DNA from: Noviherbaspirillum soli
GTDB lineage: Bacteria > Pseudomonadota > Gammaproteobacteria > Burkholderiales > Burkholderiaceae_D
DNA length: 64,000 nt
Assembly: GCF_015352955.1 (NCBI RefSeq)
Contig: NZ_JACYOX010000024.1
Span: forward strand, 1-64,000
Direction: 5' to 3'
Positions 41,956-51,282 of the stretch are shown here, piece by piece. A program made the position numbers and the translations under genes. Positions within the stretch are counted from its first letter, which is position 1. Each line of letters starts with the position of its first letter. The notes beneath the pieces were generated by a model. It was given only the letters and a program-made list of their open reading frames with translations. It was not told the origin of the DNA and ran no database searches.

Positions 41956-42405
41956 ATGAAATCGATCCTCAGCGCCGCTGCTTTAATGATTGCCACCACC
42001 AGCGCCGCATTCATCGCGGCACCGGCACAGGCCCAGATCAACTTCAACATCATCATCGGCGACGCGCCGCCGCCGCCGCGTTATGAAGTGATGCCCGCCG
42101 GCCGACCGGGCTATCTGTGGGCGCCGGGCTTCTGGAGCTGGGATGGCCGCCGGCATGTGTGGCAGGACGGGCATTGGGAGCGGGTTCGCCAGGGAGAGAT
42201 CTATGTGCGACCCGAATGGGTGCGCGTGGACAATGGCTGGCGCTTGAGGGAAGGCGGCTGGCGGCGCGATGCGCAGCCATATCGCGAGTCGCATGAGCGG
42301 AATGAGCGGCATGAGCATCATGAGCGCCATGACCATGACCATGGCCGGGACGAACGGCGTGGCGGCTTCTGCCCGCCGGGACAGGCCAAGAAGGGCAACT
42401 GCTGA
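41956..42405 (+). CDS. WxxGxW (YXWQ) repeat secreted protein with His-rich tail
   Basis: This 149-residue protein has a signal peptide (MKSILSAAALMIATTSAAFI), then PGYLWAPGFWSWDGRRHVWQ and DGHWERVRQGEIYVRPEWVR, i.e. repeated W-x-x-G-x-W units known from uncharacterised periplasmic proteins. The C-terminus holds about 12 His with Glu/Arg/Asp and could bind metal (inference). ATG 41956 (AAGGAG upstream) is preferred over 41908. Confidence 0.8.
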   Translation: MKSILSAAALMIATTSAAFIAAPAQAQINFNIIIGDAPPPPRYEVMPAGRPGYLWAPGFWSWDGRRHVWQDGHWERVRQGEIYVRPEWVRVDNGWRLREGGWRRDAQPYRESHERNERHEHHERHDHDHGRDERRGGFCPPGQAKKGNC

Positions 42406-42503
42406 GAGGAGCGCCGCGGTGGCGTGCATGATTGTCTGCGCCCGCGCATGACCGGCTCTTCGGCAGCGGTATATTGTTTCAACATGCAAAGGAGGACGTC
42501 GTC

Positions 42504-42719
42504 ATGCCATCGGAGTATTACACCCGCCGCGTCGGCAAACGCCTGACTTATCTGATCGCCTATGACAAGGGCGAATACTTTATCGAGCGCGACGGCCAGA
42601 TGAAAAAGGCCGTGCCGGATGCTGTTGCCACTGGCATCGACCCTGACGAGGCAACTCCCAGCCTGATGCGGCGCCTTGCGATTGGCGATATCGAAAGCCT
42701 GAACGGCATGGACGAGTAG
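42504..42719 (+). CDS. Conserved hypothetical protein (71 aa)
   Basis: This small acidic-to-neutral soluble protein begins MPSEYYTRRVGKRLTYLIAY. ATG 42504 follows AAAGGAGG (42486-42493) by 10 bases. There is no signal peptide and I recognise no family. Confidence 0.65.
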   Translation: MPSEYYTRRVGKRLTYLIAYDKGEYFIERDGQMKKAVPDAVATGIDPDEATPSLMRRLAIGDIESLNGMDE

Positions 42720-42748
42720 AGCAGAACGGTCAGCATTATTCACGCGCA

Positions 42749-42780
42749 GAGAGGCGCGGCGTCCCTGGCGCCGCGCCTCT
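42749..42780. terminator. Strong 12-bp hairpin without T-tract
   Basis: AGAGGCGCGGCG pairs perfectly with CGCCGCGCCTCT around a short loop. There is no poly-T, so it may end transcription inefficiently or protect mRNA 3' ends. Confidence 0.5.
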
Positions 42781-42927
42781 GTCTCATGGTGCCTTCCTGC
42801 CTGCCGGATCCGTCATGGCGATACAACTCGATACAAAGCGGACAATGCTGACATTTCCTTGATACAAGCGGTGGGCATCATGCATACCTGTGCATGGCAC
42901 AACCCTAAACCGTTGAAAGGAATCATC

Positions 42928-43404
42928 ATGAAACATCTGCGCGCCACACTCGTCTCCGGTCTCATGGCTGCCGGCCTTGCCTCCGCGGTCCATGCCGCGC
43001 CGCCGATGCCAGCCGGTCCGGCGCACGATCATGGCAACATGCAGGGCATGGAGCATGGCGCTGAACATCACCGCGAAGCCATGGCACGCCGCCAGGCGGT
43101 GCTGCATGACAAGCTCAAGCTGACCGGCAGCCAGGAAGCCGCCTGGAAAACCTATGTCGAGGCAATCAGGCCGCCGCAAGCGGAAGGCCGGCCGGGCCGC
43201 CCGGATCGCGCCGAATGGGAAAAGCTGTCCGCGCCGGAACGCATGGAAAAAATGCTGGCCATGATGAAGGAGCGCGAGGCGCGCATGACCACGCACCTGG
43301 CTGCGATGAAGACCTTCTACGCCACGCTGTCGCCGCTGCAGCAGCAGATCTTCAATGACAACGTGGGTGGCCGCATGCACGGCCGCCACGGCGGCCGCGG
43401 CTGA
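42928..43404 (+). CDS. Spy/CpxP (LTxxQ motif) periplasmic protein
   Basis: This 158-residue protein has a signal peptide ending SAVHAA, a His/Met-rich N-terminal mature segment (HDHGNMQGMEHGAEHH) and two LTxxQ-type motifs: LTGSQEAAW and LSPLQQQIF. This is the Spy/CpxP helical chaperone fold linked to envelope or metal stress. ATG 42928 has GAAAGGA upstream; the frame from 42859 is longer but lacks this site. Confidence 0.85.
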   Translation: MKHLRATLVSGLMAAGLASAVHAAPPMPAGPAHDHGNMQGMEHGAEHHREAMARRQAVLHDKLKLTGSQEAAWKTYVEAIRPPQAEGRPGRPDRAEWEKLSAPERMEKMLAMMKEREARMTTHLAAMKTFYATLSPLQQQIFNDNVGGRMHGRHGGRG

Positions 43405-43447
43405 TCCTGACGCGGGGCGGGCGTTGACAAGCCAGGCGCCTGGTCGC

Positions 43448-44593
43448 TCAGGCGCCTGGCTGGCGCAACACCAGCCAGGCCAGGACGGCCGCCACCGCCA
43501 AAAAAGGCAGGGAGTAGGCATGGAAGACGATCCATGCACGGCGGTCCGGCGTCATGCGCAGCGCGATGATGTTGGCAAGCGATCCCAGCATGAAGCCGAA
43601 ACCGCCAACGTTGACGCCATAGGCAATCACTTTCCAGTCCTGGCTGTACTGGGCCAGCAGGATGGCCGCCGGCACGTTGCTGACCACTTGTGACGCGGCG
43701 ATGGCCGTAGCGTACAGATGCCAGGCAATATCCAGATCGATGGCCGCGATCAGGTTCTTCACGGGCGGCAGCGCGCCCAGCAGACGCAGGTCGATGAACA
43801 TCAGCACGAATACCAGCAGCAGCCCCCAGTCTATGCGCAGCAGCACGCCGCGACGTGCAATCAGCAGGGGCGCAAGCACCAGCAGCGCGGCAAGCGGGCG
43901 ATGCATGTCAGTCAACACCAGGAAGGGCAGGTAAAGCGCCAGCGAGAGGCCGAGCTGCAGCCGGTCGGTTTTCGCCGCGGCTTGTCGCTGCGGAAAATGC
44001 AGGGCGCGGCCGGAAAAGGACAGCAGGGTCAGCAGCAGCAATGGCGCCAGCAGCAGCAAGGTCAGCGGCAGCATCGTCCATGCGAATTGCGCGAAGCTGG
44101 TATGGGAAAGCTGCCACAGAAACAGGTTTTGCGGATTGCCCACTGGCGTCAGGACCGAGCCTGCATTGGCGGCGAGCGCTTCAAACACGATCAGCCGGGT
44201 CAGGGGCAACCCGGTGTCCCTGAGGGTCAGGGTCAGCGGGACGATCACGAACAGGGCGACATCGTTGGTCAGCACGGTGGCCAGCGCCGCGGTCGATGCC
44301 ACCAGCAACAGCGCCAGCAGGCGTTCGCTCGACATCAGGGCGACCAGCCGCCGCGCCAGATGCGGCAGCCAGCCGCTCAACTCGATCCCCTTGGTCAGGA
44401 TCAGCAAGCCCAGCAGGGTGCCAACGGTGCGCCAGTCCACCAGGGACGGGTAGCTGCCAATCCGGCCTGGCGCGGCCAGCGTCAGCGCCGCCAGCGCCAG
44501 CAGCAGGATGCGCAGCAGCATGTCGCCCGCCAGGCCCCTGGCGAGGGCCTGCAGCGGCGACATGGATGGCGCCGCCGGAACGCCGTCAGCCAT
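43448..44593 (-). CDS. SLC13/ArsB-NhaD-type anion transporter
   Basis: This 381-residue inner-membrane protein has about ten helices. Family signatures are ATVLTNDVALFVIVPLTLTL and EALAANAGSVLTPVGNPQN, found in the citrate/arsenite/Na+:H+ ion-transporter superfamily. The substrate cannot be predicted. Its start overlaps the 3' end of the upstream small gene by 8 bases, so the two are probably cotranscribed. Confidence 0.85.
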   Translation of the reverse strand: MADGVPAAPSMSPLQALARGLAGDMLLRILLLALAALTLAAPGRIGSYPSLVDWRTVGTLLGLLILTKGIELSGWLPHLARRLVALMSSERLLALLLVASTAALATVLTNDVALFVIVPLTLTLRDTGLPLTRLIVFEALAANAGSVLTPVGNPQNLFLWQLSHTSFAQFAWTMLPLTLLLLAPLLLLTLLSFSGRALHFPQRQAAAKTDRLQLGLSLALYLPFLVLTDMHRPLAALLVLAPLLIARRGVLLRIDWGLLLVFVLMFIDLRLLGALPPVKNLIAAIDLDIAWHLYATAIAASQVVSNVPAAILLAQYSQDWKVIAYGVNVGGFGFMLGSLANIIALRMTPDRRAWIVFHAYSLPFLAVAAVLAWLVLRQPGA

Positions 44594-44813
44594 TATTCCT
44601 TACCCATTCGACCGACCAGGCGCGGGCATGCTCGATGGCTGCGGCCCGGCTCGGGAATGGGACTTCGGGTGTGAAATCGGTGGCGCCCATGTCGGCACGG
44701 TCGGCGTAACGCGTTATCTGCACGCTGGCATGAAAGCTGCCATCCGGCAGCGGTATGGCAATGCAGCGCAGCAGGTAGCCCTGGTTGGCAAAGGTTTTCT
44801 CGCCCTTTATCAC
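44586..44813 (-). CDS. Hypothetical protein (75 aa)
   Basis: A GTG-started frame encodes a small soluble protein (IPLPDGSFHASVQITRYADR) that overlaps the transporter start by 8 bases. A TATAAT-like hexamer lies upstream (44847-44852, minus strand), but no good -35 is visible. No family is recognised. Confidence 0.55.
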   Translation of the reverse strand: MIKGEKTFANQGYLLRCIAIPLPDGSFHASVQITRYADRADMGATDFTPEVPFPSRAAAIEHARAWSVEWVRNNG

Positions 44814-44990
44814 GATCGGATGCCCGGTGTCTTGGAAGTAGGCTGGATTATAGCTCCGTGTAACTATGTCCCATGAACTGCTGCCGCGAATTGCGTCAAT
44901 CGAAACTTAATCAATGAAATCAATGGATTAACATAACACGACCTGGGTTATCCACAGCATTGTCCACTGGAAATGTGGGTAAGGCAGGAC

Positions 44991-45329
44991 TCAGCGCAAG
45001 GGGAAGCGCGCTTCCAGCACGGTTCGGACGGCAAAACTGCGTGCAGTTTCGCGCACATCCTTCAAGGTGGTCTGGGCCGCGCTCATGCCGCCGAGCAGGC
45101 TGGCGGTGGCGTTCACCAGGTCCTGGTATCTGTCCTGGCATGCCGACATGGCGGCATCGGCGATGTCGGCAACCAGCGCATCCGACTTGATATAGCGGCT
45201 TGCATACACATTCATGCAGCGAAAGTAGGTGCCATAGGCCTCGTCCTGTGCGGTCTGGCGGTCTGCGCCCTGGCTGTGCGCGCCAAAGGCCGGGAAAACG
45301 AAAGCGAGGGCGATCCAGTATTTTTTCAT
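44991..45329 (-). CDS. Hypothetical secreted protein (112 aa)
   Basis: There is a signal peptide MKKYWIALAFVFPAFGAHSQ and a short helical mature domain with two Cys (YFRCMNVYAS, MSACQDRYQD) that may form one disulfide. The gap downstream (44814-44990) contains a quasi-palindrome TTAATC/GATTAA (44907-44931) and one DnaA-box-like TTATCCACA, but no gene. Function is unknown. Confidence 0.65.
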   Translation of the reverse strand: MKKYWIALAFVFPAFGAHSQGADRQTAQDEAYGTYFRCMNVYASRYIKSDALVADIADAAMSACQDRYQDLVNATASLLGGMSAAQTTLKDVRETARSFAVRTVLEARFPLR

Positions 45330-45488
45330 GATGAGTACGGTTGGAATGAACGGCGAAGTTTGCCATGAATTGCACGAAGGGCGGAGCCCTGGCAGTCATG
45401 ACGACGGAAAGGCCATTCAGTTTTTTCGAGGCAAGACGTTATAGAGCGTACGCCAGTCAACTGTGTAACTCCCTTCCGGAACCGATCC

Positions 45489-47453
45489 ATGTCTTCTTTC
45501 CTTCAGCGTCTGCAGCAATCCGTCGGCACCCGGATTTCCGTTGCCATATTTGTCCTGGCGACATTGATTTTCACGCTCTATGCCTGGGCGCTTGCATATT
45601 CCAGCGCGCAGGATGTCGAGCGGCGGGCAGTGGAGTTTGCAAGCGAGAAAAGCCGTTCCGTGGTGGACATGACTGCCATGTTCGCCCACGCCTCCGCCAG
45701 CGCCACCACGCGCTTCGCAAAAATGCTGGAGACGGGTTTTCCGGGCCAGTTCTCCCTGGACGACAGCCGCGCCGTGGAGATCGGCGGCCGCAGGGTCGCG
45801 ATGCTGAAGAATGGTGACAGCGACATCAACCTCGATTTCACCGTGGTCGACCGCTTTACCGCGCAGAGCGGCGTTTCCGCCACGGTATTTGCGAAGCAGG
45901 GCGACGATTTCGTCCGTGTGTCGACCTCCGTCAAGAAGGAAAATGGCGAGCGAGCGGTGGGCACGGTGCTTGACCGCACCCATCCCGGCTATGCGCCGCT
46001 GATGGCCGGACAGCGCTATGCCGGACTGGCAGCCCTGTTCGGCAGGCAGTACATGACCCAGTACGACCCGGTGCGCAATGCCGCCGGGCAGGTGGTGGGC
46101 GTGTTGTACGTGGGCGTGGATATCGATGCCGAGATCGCCGCGCTCAAGGAGCGCATCCGGTCGGTGAAGCTGGGTGATAGCGGCTATTTCTATGTGCTCG
46201 ATGCCAGGCCGGGCAAGGATTTCGGCCGCATGCTGGTGCATCCTTCGCTGGAAGGCCGGAACGTGCTGGCGGCCAAGTCGGCCGACGGGCGTGAGCTGTT
46301 CCGGGAAATCCTCGAGCGCAAGCAGGGCGACACCCGCTACCTGTGGCAGGACAAGGACGGTGCGGCCGCAAAGGAAAAGTTTGCCGCATTCGCCCATGAG
46401 AAGAATTGGAACTGGGTGGTGGTCGGCAGCGCTTATGTCGATGACATGACGCGCGAGGTCAAGGCGCTGCGCAATCGCTATGCTTTTTTCGGCATCGCCG
46501 CGGTGCTGGCGCTGGTCGGGCTGCTGTACTTCTTCATCCGGCGCGCCGTCACGCTGCCGCTGGCACGGGCCACCGCGGCAGCGCAGCGCCTGGCTACCGG
46601 CGACCTCACCGCGACCCTGCAAACCCATCGCAGCGATGAAATCGGGCAACTGATGCAGGCCATGAACGGCACCAGCCAGGGGCTGACCGATGTGGTGAGG
46701 CGGGTGAGGACAGGCGCCGGCCAGATCGCCGCCGCCTCCGGCGAGATCGCCACCGGCAATCTGGATCTGTCGGAGCGGACCGAGCGCCAGGCCGGTTCGC
46801 TGCGCGACACCGCGGCGGCGATGAACCAGCTGACTGCCGCCGTACAGCAAAACAGCAGCGACGCGGACCAGGCGCAGCGCCTGGCAGCCAGCGCGGCCGA
46901 AGTCGCTGCGCGCGGTGGCGCGGCGGTGGGCGACGTGGTGCAGACGATGGAGCAGATCAGCCAGGCATCCCGTCGCATGGCCGATATCATCAGCGTCATC
47001 GACGGCATTGCTTTCCAGACCAATATCCTGGCGCTGAACGCCGCAGTGGAAGCGGCACGGGCCGGCGAGCAGGGCCGCGGCTTTGCCGTGGTGGCGGGCG
47101 AGGTGCGGGTGCTGGCGCAGCGCAGCGCTGCGGCTGCGCATGAAATCAAGGGACTGATCGACGCGTCGGCCGGCAGGGTGGAAGCCGGCGGCGTCCAGGT
47201 CCGTCGCGCAGGCGCAACAATGGATGAAGTGGTCAGCGGGGTCCAGGAACTGAGTGCGCTGATGGCCGGAATCAGCCAGGCAAGCCGCCAGCAGAGCGAG
47301 GGTATTGCGAAGGTCGACAGCATGGTCAGCCAGATGGACGACGTCACACAGCAGAACGCCGCGATGGTGGAGCAGGCTGCCGCCGCGGCGGCGTCTCTGC
47401 AGGAACAGGCAGCCACGCTGGTGGGCATGGTCGATACCTTCAAGGTAGGCTGA
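45489..47453 (+). CDS. Methyl-accepting chemotaxis protein (Cache sensor)
   Basis: This 654-residue inner-membrane chemoreceptor has TM1 at about residues 17-37 and a large periplasmic Cache-type sensor to about 325 ([20 protein letters not shown] is typical). TM2 lies near 333-352, then HAMP ([20 protein letters not shown]). The cytoplasmic signalling domain has the hairpin tip [40 protein letters not shown]. The ligand is unknown; Cache_3-Cache_2 receptors often bind small organic acids. There is no C-terminal CheR-tethering pentapeptide. No che genes are nearby. Confidence 0.95.
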   Translation: MSSFLQRLQQSVGTRISVAIFVLATLIFTLYAWALAYSSAQDVERRAVEFASEKSRSVVDMTAMFAHASASATTRFAKMLETGFPGQFSLDDSRAVEIGGRRVAMLKNGDSDINLDFTVVDRFTAQSGVSATVFAKQGDDFVRVSTSVKKENGERAVGTVLDRTHPGYAPLMAGQRYAGLAALFGRQYMTQYDPVRNAAGQVVGVLYVGVDIDAEIAALKERIRSVKLGDSGYFYVLDARPGKDFGRMLVHPSLEGRNVLAAKSADGRELFREILERKQGDTRYLWQDKDGAAAKEKFAAFAHEKNWNWVVVGSAYVDDMTREVKALRNRYAFFGIAAVLALVGLLYFFIRRAVTLPLARATAAAQRLATGDLTATLQTHRSDEIGQLMQAMNGTSQGLTDVVRRVRTGAGQIAAASGEIATGNLDLSERTERQAGSLRDTAAAMNQLTAAVQQNSSDADQAQRLAASAAEVAARGGAAVGDVVQTMEQISQASRRMADIISVIDGIAFQTNILALNAAVEAARAGEQGRGFAVVAGEVRVLAQRSAAAAHEIKGLIDASAGRVEAGGVQVRRAGATMDEVVSGVQELSALMAGISQASRQQSEGIAKVDSMVSQMDDVTQQNAAMVEQAAAAAASLQEQAATLVGMVDTFKVG

Positions 47454-47460
47454 GGCAGAC

Positions 47461-47480
47461 GGAAATATTTCCATATGGAA
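47461..47480. promoter_or_regulatory. Overlapping palindromes before the PAS-GGDEF gene
   Basis: GGAAATATTTCC (47461-47472) and TTCCATATGGAA (47469-47480) are perfect 12-bp palindromes sharing TTCC. They lie in the 79-base gap between the chemoreceptor and the next gene, a plausible operator for a dimeric regulator. Confidence 0.4.
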
Positions 47481-47532
47481 GCAAAAAATCCGAAATGCTG
47501 AGACAATGCGGTTTTAATTTCCATTAGGCATT

Positions 47533-49737
47533 ATGTCGGTCGGATCCGTACAGCCAGTTCTTCCCGTGCAACGCCATGGCGCCGGGCGTGCATACGGCAT
47601 CGTGGCAGTACTCGTTTTATGCTGCCTTCTCCTGCTCGGGCTGATCGGCTGGCGCGGCTGGGCTTCCCATGAGCGCCGGTCGGCCGAGGCACGGCAGAAT
47701 GCGGCCGTGCTGGCGCAGGCGGCGACACGCCAGGCAGACGATGCCGTGATGACTGTCGATCTGGCGCTGCTGGCGGTGGTGCGCGAAGCTGAAACCGCCC
47801 TGGACCGTGCCGATTTCTTTGGCGACCTGGCGGAATTCCTGGCCGACCGCGCGTCTGCGCTGCCCCAAGTGGGCGGCCTGTTCATATTCGGCGAGGACGG
47901 CGGCTGGGTCGCCAATTCGCTGCGCAGTCTGCCCAAGGACGCCAATAATGCCGACCGCGCCTACTTCATCTATCACCGAGACCATCCTGGCGGCGAAATC
48001 CATATCGGTCGGCCATTGAAGAGCCGGGTCAGCGGGGAGTGGGCGCTGCCGCTGTCGCGCCGCATTTCCCGGCCGGATGGCAGCTTTGCAGGCGTGGCGT
48101 TGGCCACCGTGCCGGTATCCTATCTGCAGTCGTTCTACCAGCAACTCGATGCGGGCGGCGGCGACATCGCCCTGCTGCGCGATGACGGCGCCACGCTGGC
48201 CCGGCATCCGGTGATGGAAGCGGCCCTGGGCGCAAGCCAGGCCGATTCCACGCTGTTCCGGGCCTACCAGGCCAGGCCCGCCGAAGGCGCGGCGCGTGCG
48301 TCGTCGCTGCTCGATGGCGTCGACCGTGAATATGCTTACCGCCGCTCCGACCGCTATCCCTTGGTGGCGCTGGCAGGCGTGCCGCGCGCGGCCTGGTTTG
48401 CGCCCTGGAAGGAGGATGCGCAGCTGCAGGGCGCTGCGGTGCTGGGGCTGGTTCTGCTGGCGGCGATCGGCGGCGCGGGTTACCTGCGCCAATCGCGGCG
48501 CAGCCTGTCTCTGGAACAGAGGCTGCGCGCCAGCGAGCGTCGCCTCTCCGACCTCGCCGACAACCTGCCGCTGCTGGCCATGCGCCTGGACGCCGCGCAT
48601 TGCGTGGACTTCTGCAACAGCGCCGGGCGTGCCTGGTTCGCCGTGTCGCCGCATCAGGCGCGGCGCCTCCCTTTTTCCGATATCGTCGGGGCCGCGCTGT
48701 ATGAACAGTGGCGGCCCATGCTTGACCTGGCGCTGGCCGGCGAGCGGGTCGAGTTCGAATGCGTTGCGGTACTGGCAGGCCGGGCAATCGACCTGCGCAT
48801 GGTCTGCATGCCCGATCGTGCGCACGATGCGGCGGTGCAAGGCGTGATCATGCTGGGCCGCGACATCACCGCGCAGAAGGCAGGCGAGCGGCGGATTCAT
48901 GCCATTGCCGACAATACGCCGACCCAGATTGCCTTCATCGACACCGATCTGCGTTTTGCCTACGTCAATGGCCGCGGCGACGCGGCCACCGGCATCGACG
49001 TCGGCCAGATGATAGGGCGGACCATGGAAGAAGCTTATGGCGCGGCTATCTACGCGATGCTGGAAGCGCATGCAAGAGTCGCGCTGGCCGGCGAGCGGGT
49101 GGAATTTGAATACAGTGTGGAACAGGGCGGCGAGCGGCGAGTGCTGCATGCCAGTTATGTGCCCGAGCGCGATGGCGCCGGCCGCGTGACCGGCTTTTAT
49201 TCGCTGACCAATGATGTGACCGCCTTCAAGGAGGCGGAGCAGAAGCTGGCGCGGCTGGCCCGCTTCGATGCCCTGACCGGACTGCCGAACCGCGGCTACC
49301 TGACCGAGCGGCTGGGCGAAGCCCTGCAGCGCAGCGACCGTAACGGGCGCGCCGTGGCACTGCTGCGCATCGAGATCGACCGCTTCGACGAACTCAGCGA
49401 CAGTCTCGGCCTCCAGCGCAGCGACACCCTCCTCAAGGAACTGGCCGCGCGGCTTTCGCGCAACTGCCGTTCCACCGATATGGTGGCGCGCCTGGGCAGC
49501 GATGCGTTCGTGGTGCTGATGGAGGGACTGGCGCAGGCCGATGAAAGCCGCATCGTGGCCGACAAGGTGATGGAAGCGCTACGTCAGCCTTTCCTGCTGG
49601 AAGGCACGCCGCATGAGGTCCCGACGACGGTCGGCATCGCGCTGCGTCAGGGCGACGCCACCGGCGCGGACGCCCTGCTGCGCCAGGCAGGCTCCGCGCT
49701 GCGTTGCGCCAGGGATGCGGGGCGACAGGCAGCCTAG
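47533..49737 (+). CDS. Sensor PAS-PAS protein with degenerate GGDEF domain
   Basis: This 734-residue protein has TM1 near residues 20-40, a periplasmic Cache-like sensor, and TM2 near 300-315. Two PAS regions follow (about 335-440 and 450-555), then a C-terminal GGDEF domain (FDALTGLPNRGYLTERLGEA and onward). The active-site loop reads RLGSDAF instead of GG(D/E)EF, while the I-site RSTD five residues before it is retained. No EAL domain follows. It is therefore more likely a c-di-GMP-binding effector or pseudo-cyclase than a cyclase. Confidence 0.88.
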   Translation: MSVGSVQPVLPVQRHGAGRAYGIVAVLVLCCLLLLGLIGWRGWASHERRSAEARQNAAVLAQAATRQADDAVMTVDLALLAVVREAETALDRADFFGDLAEFLADRASALPQVGGLFIFGEDGGWVANSLRSLPKDANNADRAYFIYHRDHPGGEIHIGRPLKSRVSGEWALPLSRRISRPDGSFAGVALATVPVSYLQSFYQQLDAGGGDIALLRDDGATLARHPVMEAALGASQADSTLFRAYQARPAEGAARASSLLDGVDREYAYRRSDRYPLVALAGVPRAAWFAPWKEDAQLQGAAVLGLVLLAAIGGAGYLRQSRRSLSLEQRLRASERRLSDLADNLPLLAMRLDAAHCVDFCNSAGRAWFAVSPHQARRLPFSDIVGAALYEQWRPMLDLALAGERVEFECVAVLAGRAIDLRMVCMPDRAHDAAVQGVIMLGRDITAQKAGERRIHAIADNTPTQIAFIDTDLRFAYVNGRGDAATGIDVGQMIGRTMEEAYGAAIYAMLEAHARVALAGERVEFEYSVEQGGERRVLHASYVPERDGAGRVTGFYSLTNDVTAFKEAEQKLARLARFDALTGLPNRGYLTERLGEALQRSDRNGRAVALLRIEIDRFDELSDSLGLQRSDTLLKELAARLSRNCRSTDMVARLGSDAFVVLMEGLAQADESRIVADKVMEALRQPFLLEGTPHEVPTTVGIALRQGDATGADALLRQAGSALRCARDAGRQAA

Positions 49738-49750
49738 GAGCCTGCTCGCC

Positions 49751-50188
49751 TCATGGATACTGCCGGAGATAGGCCAGCAGGTCGGCGATCTGGCTGTCGC
49801 TGCCCATCCCCCAGAAGCGCATCTTGTTGCCTGGCACGGTGTCGCCCGGCGACTTCAGGAATGTCTTCAGGTTCTTTTCGGACCAGACCAGGGTCGCATT
49901 CTTCATCGCCGGCGAATAGACATAGCCTTCCACGCTGCCGGCGCGCCGGCCAATGATGCCGTTGAGTTGCGGCCCGAAGCCGTTGCGGGCGGACGGACCG
50001 ACCTGGTGGCAGGAAGCGCACCGTGAAAACAGCGCGCGTCCTTTTTCCGGGTCGCCTGTGGCAAGGGCAGGGGGCGACTGGAACATCAGCGCCAGCAGGG
50101 TAAAAAGCAGCGGCTTCGGTGTTTTCAGCGGTTTCAACAGTGTCAATGCTTTGAATAGGCTCATCTGAAGCAGGCGAAGGACAGTCAT
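49751..50188 (-). CDS. Class I c-type cytochrome
   Basis: This 145-residue protein has an N-terminal signal/anchor region, haem-binding CASCH at about residues 57-61 and GFGPQLNGIIGRRAG typical of cytochrome c2/c550. The Met axial ligand is probably in NKMRFWGM. It is an exported electron carrier; the redox partner is unknown. The start could be 24 bases further in (MSLFKAL); neither start has a clear ribosome-binding site. Confidence 0.88.
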   Translation of the reverse strand: MTVLRLLQMSLFKALTLLKPLKTPKPLLFTLLALMFQSPPALATGDPEKGRALFSRCASCHQVGPSARNGFGPQLNGIIGRRAGSVEGYVYSPAMKNATLVWSEKNLKTFLKSPGDTVPGNKMRFWGMGSDSQIADLLAYLRQYP

Positions 50189-50215
50189 TCAAGCCATTGT
50201 ATGTGAGAATTAGTT

Positions 50216-50244
50216 CGATTAACGCAACTACTAAGCGTTAATCG
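50216..50244. promoter_or_regulatory. 10-bp inverted repeat between divergent cytochrome c and ChaN-like genes
   Basis: CGATTAACGC (50216-50225) and GCGTTAATCG (50235-50244) are perfectly complementary with a 9-base spacer. They sit in the centre of the divergent intergenic region and could be an operator controlling both genes. Confidence 0.5.
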
Positions 50245-50306
50245 TTCGGTGTAGGTCGGCACTGTCGTGCTATGTTTGCGGCCTGCCCTCGCTCATCCTT
50301 GTCATC

Positions 50307-51251
50307 ATGTCCATCGTTACGTCCCCCGGTCTTTTCACGAGGCGCCTGTTGCGTGTCGGGTTGCTGGCCGCTTCCCTGGCGGCCCTGGCCGGTTGCGGCG
50401 CAATCCACACGGCAGGCAGCGGCGACGCCGAACAGCCGTGGAAGGTCAGCGAGCGGCGCCATGTCGCCTTCGGCGAGCTGTTGCGCCAGGCGCGCGAGGC
50501 CGACATCGTGCTGCTCGGCGAGACCCATGACAATGCGGCGCACCATGCGACGCAGCGGCGCCTGCTGGAATCCCTGGCCGACCGAACGCCTGCGCTGGTG
50601 ATGGAGCAGTTCGACCTTGAGCAGCAGGCCAGCCTGGATGCGATCCTGCGCTCCAAAGACACGCAGCAGCAAAAGCTGAAGGCGCTGAAAACGCTGATGA
50701 AGCCGGGCTGGCAATGGAGCGGTTACGAAGGCCTGCTGACCACGGCGCTGGAGCGCGGCCTGCCGGTGCTGGCGGCCAATATTTCACGGGAAGCGCTGCG
50801 CGAGGTTGGCCGCAGCGGTATTTCTGCGCTTGGCAACGGCGCTTCGGCCCAGCTTGGGCTGGATAGCGGCTGGAGCACGGCGCAGCAGGCCAGCCTGCGC
50901 CAGGAGGTCGAGGCTGCGCATTGCGGCATGTTGCCCGAGGCGGCCGTGGGCGCCATGGCCAATGCCCAGCGCGTGCGGGACGCCATCATGGCCGACCGCC
51001 TGCTGTCGGCGCCGGGCAGCGCGGTCGCCATCCTGGGCCGCGGGCATGTCAGGCAGGACCTGGCGGTGCCGGTTTACCTCAAACAGCGCGCGCCGCAGAA
51101 AAAGGTGCTGTCGGTGGCGCTGGCTGAAGGCGAGCTGGCGCCGGATGCGCCACAGCCGTATGACTACGTGATTCCCGGACCGGCAGTCAGGCGCGCCGAC
51201 GACCCGTGCGCCGAACTGGCGGCGCAAAAGCCGGGGCCGGCAACGCGCTGA
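50307..51251 (+). CDS. ChaN family lipoprotein
   Basis: This 314-residue protein has a lipoprotein signal with lipobox LAGC (Cys at about residue 30). The ChaN-like domain has VLLGETHDNAAHHATQRRLL, VMEQFDLEQQ and a C-terminal AILGRGHVRQDLAVP. ChaN proteins are haem-binding or EreA-like lipoproteins implicated in iron uptake; the biochemical role here is unproven. The divergent cytochrome c makes a haem-related role plausible (inference). Confidence 0.85.
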   Translation: MSIVTSPGLFTRRLLRVGLLAASLAALAGCGAIHTAGSGDAEQPWKVSERRHVAFGELLRQAREADIVLLGETHDNAAHHATQRRLLESLADRTPALVMEQFDLEQQASLDAILRSKDTQQQKLKALKTLMKPGWQWSGYEGLLTTALERGLPVLAANISREALREVGRSGISALGNGASAQLGLDSGWSTAQQASLRQEVEAAHCGMLPEAAVGAMANAQRVRDAIMADRLLSAPGSAVAILGRGHVRQDLAVPVYLKQRAPQKKVLSVALAEGELAPDAPQPYDYVIPGPAVRRADDPCAELAAQKPGPATR

Positions 51252-51282
51252 TCAGCCGGTCAGCCGCTCAGCCGCTCAGCCA

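Noticed and set aside
44948-44956. Perfect DnaA-box sequence TTATCCACA
   Set aside because: It is a single copy without further boxes, an AT-rich unwinding region or dnaA/gyrB/parAB nearby. One such 9-mer in 64 kb is expected by chance, so no origin is called.
44814-44990. Quasi-palindrome TTAATC/GATTAA with repeated ATCAATG
   Set aside because: The arms are short, AT-rich and poorly placed relative to either gene. It is mentioned in the adjacent annotation but not called as an operator.
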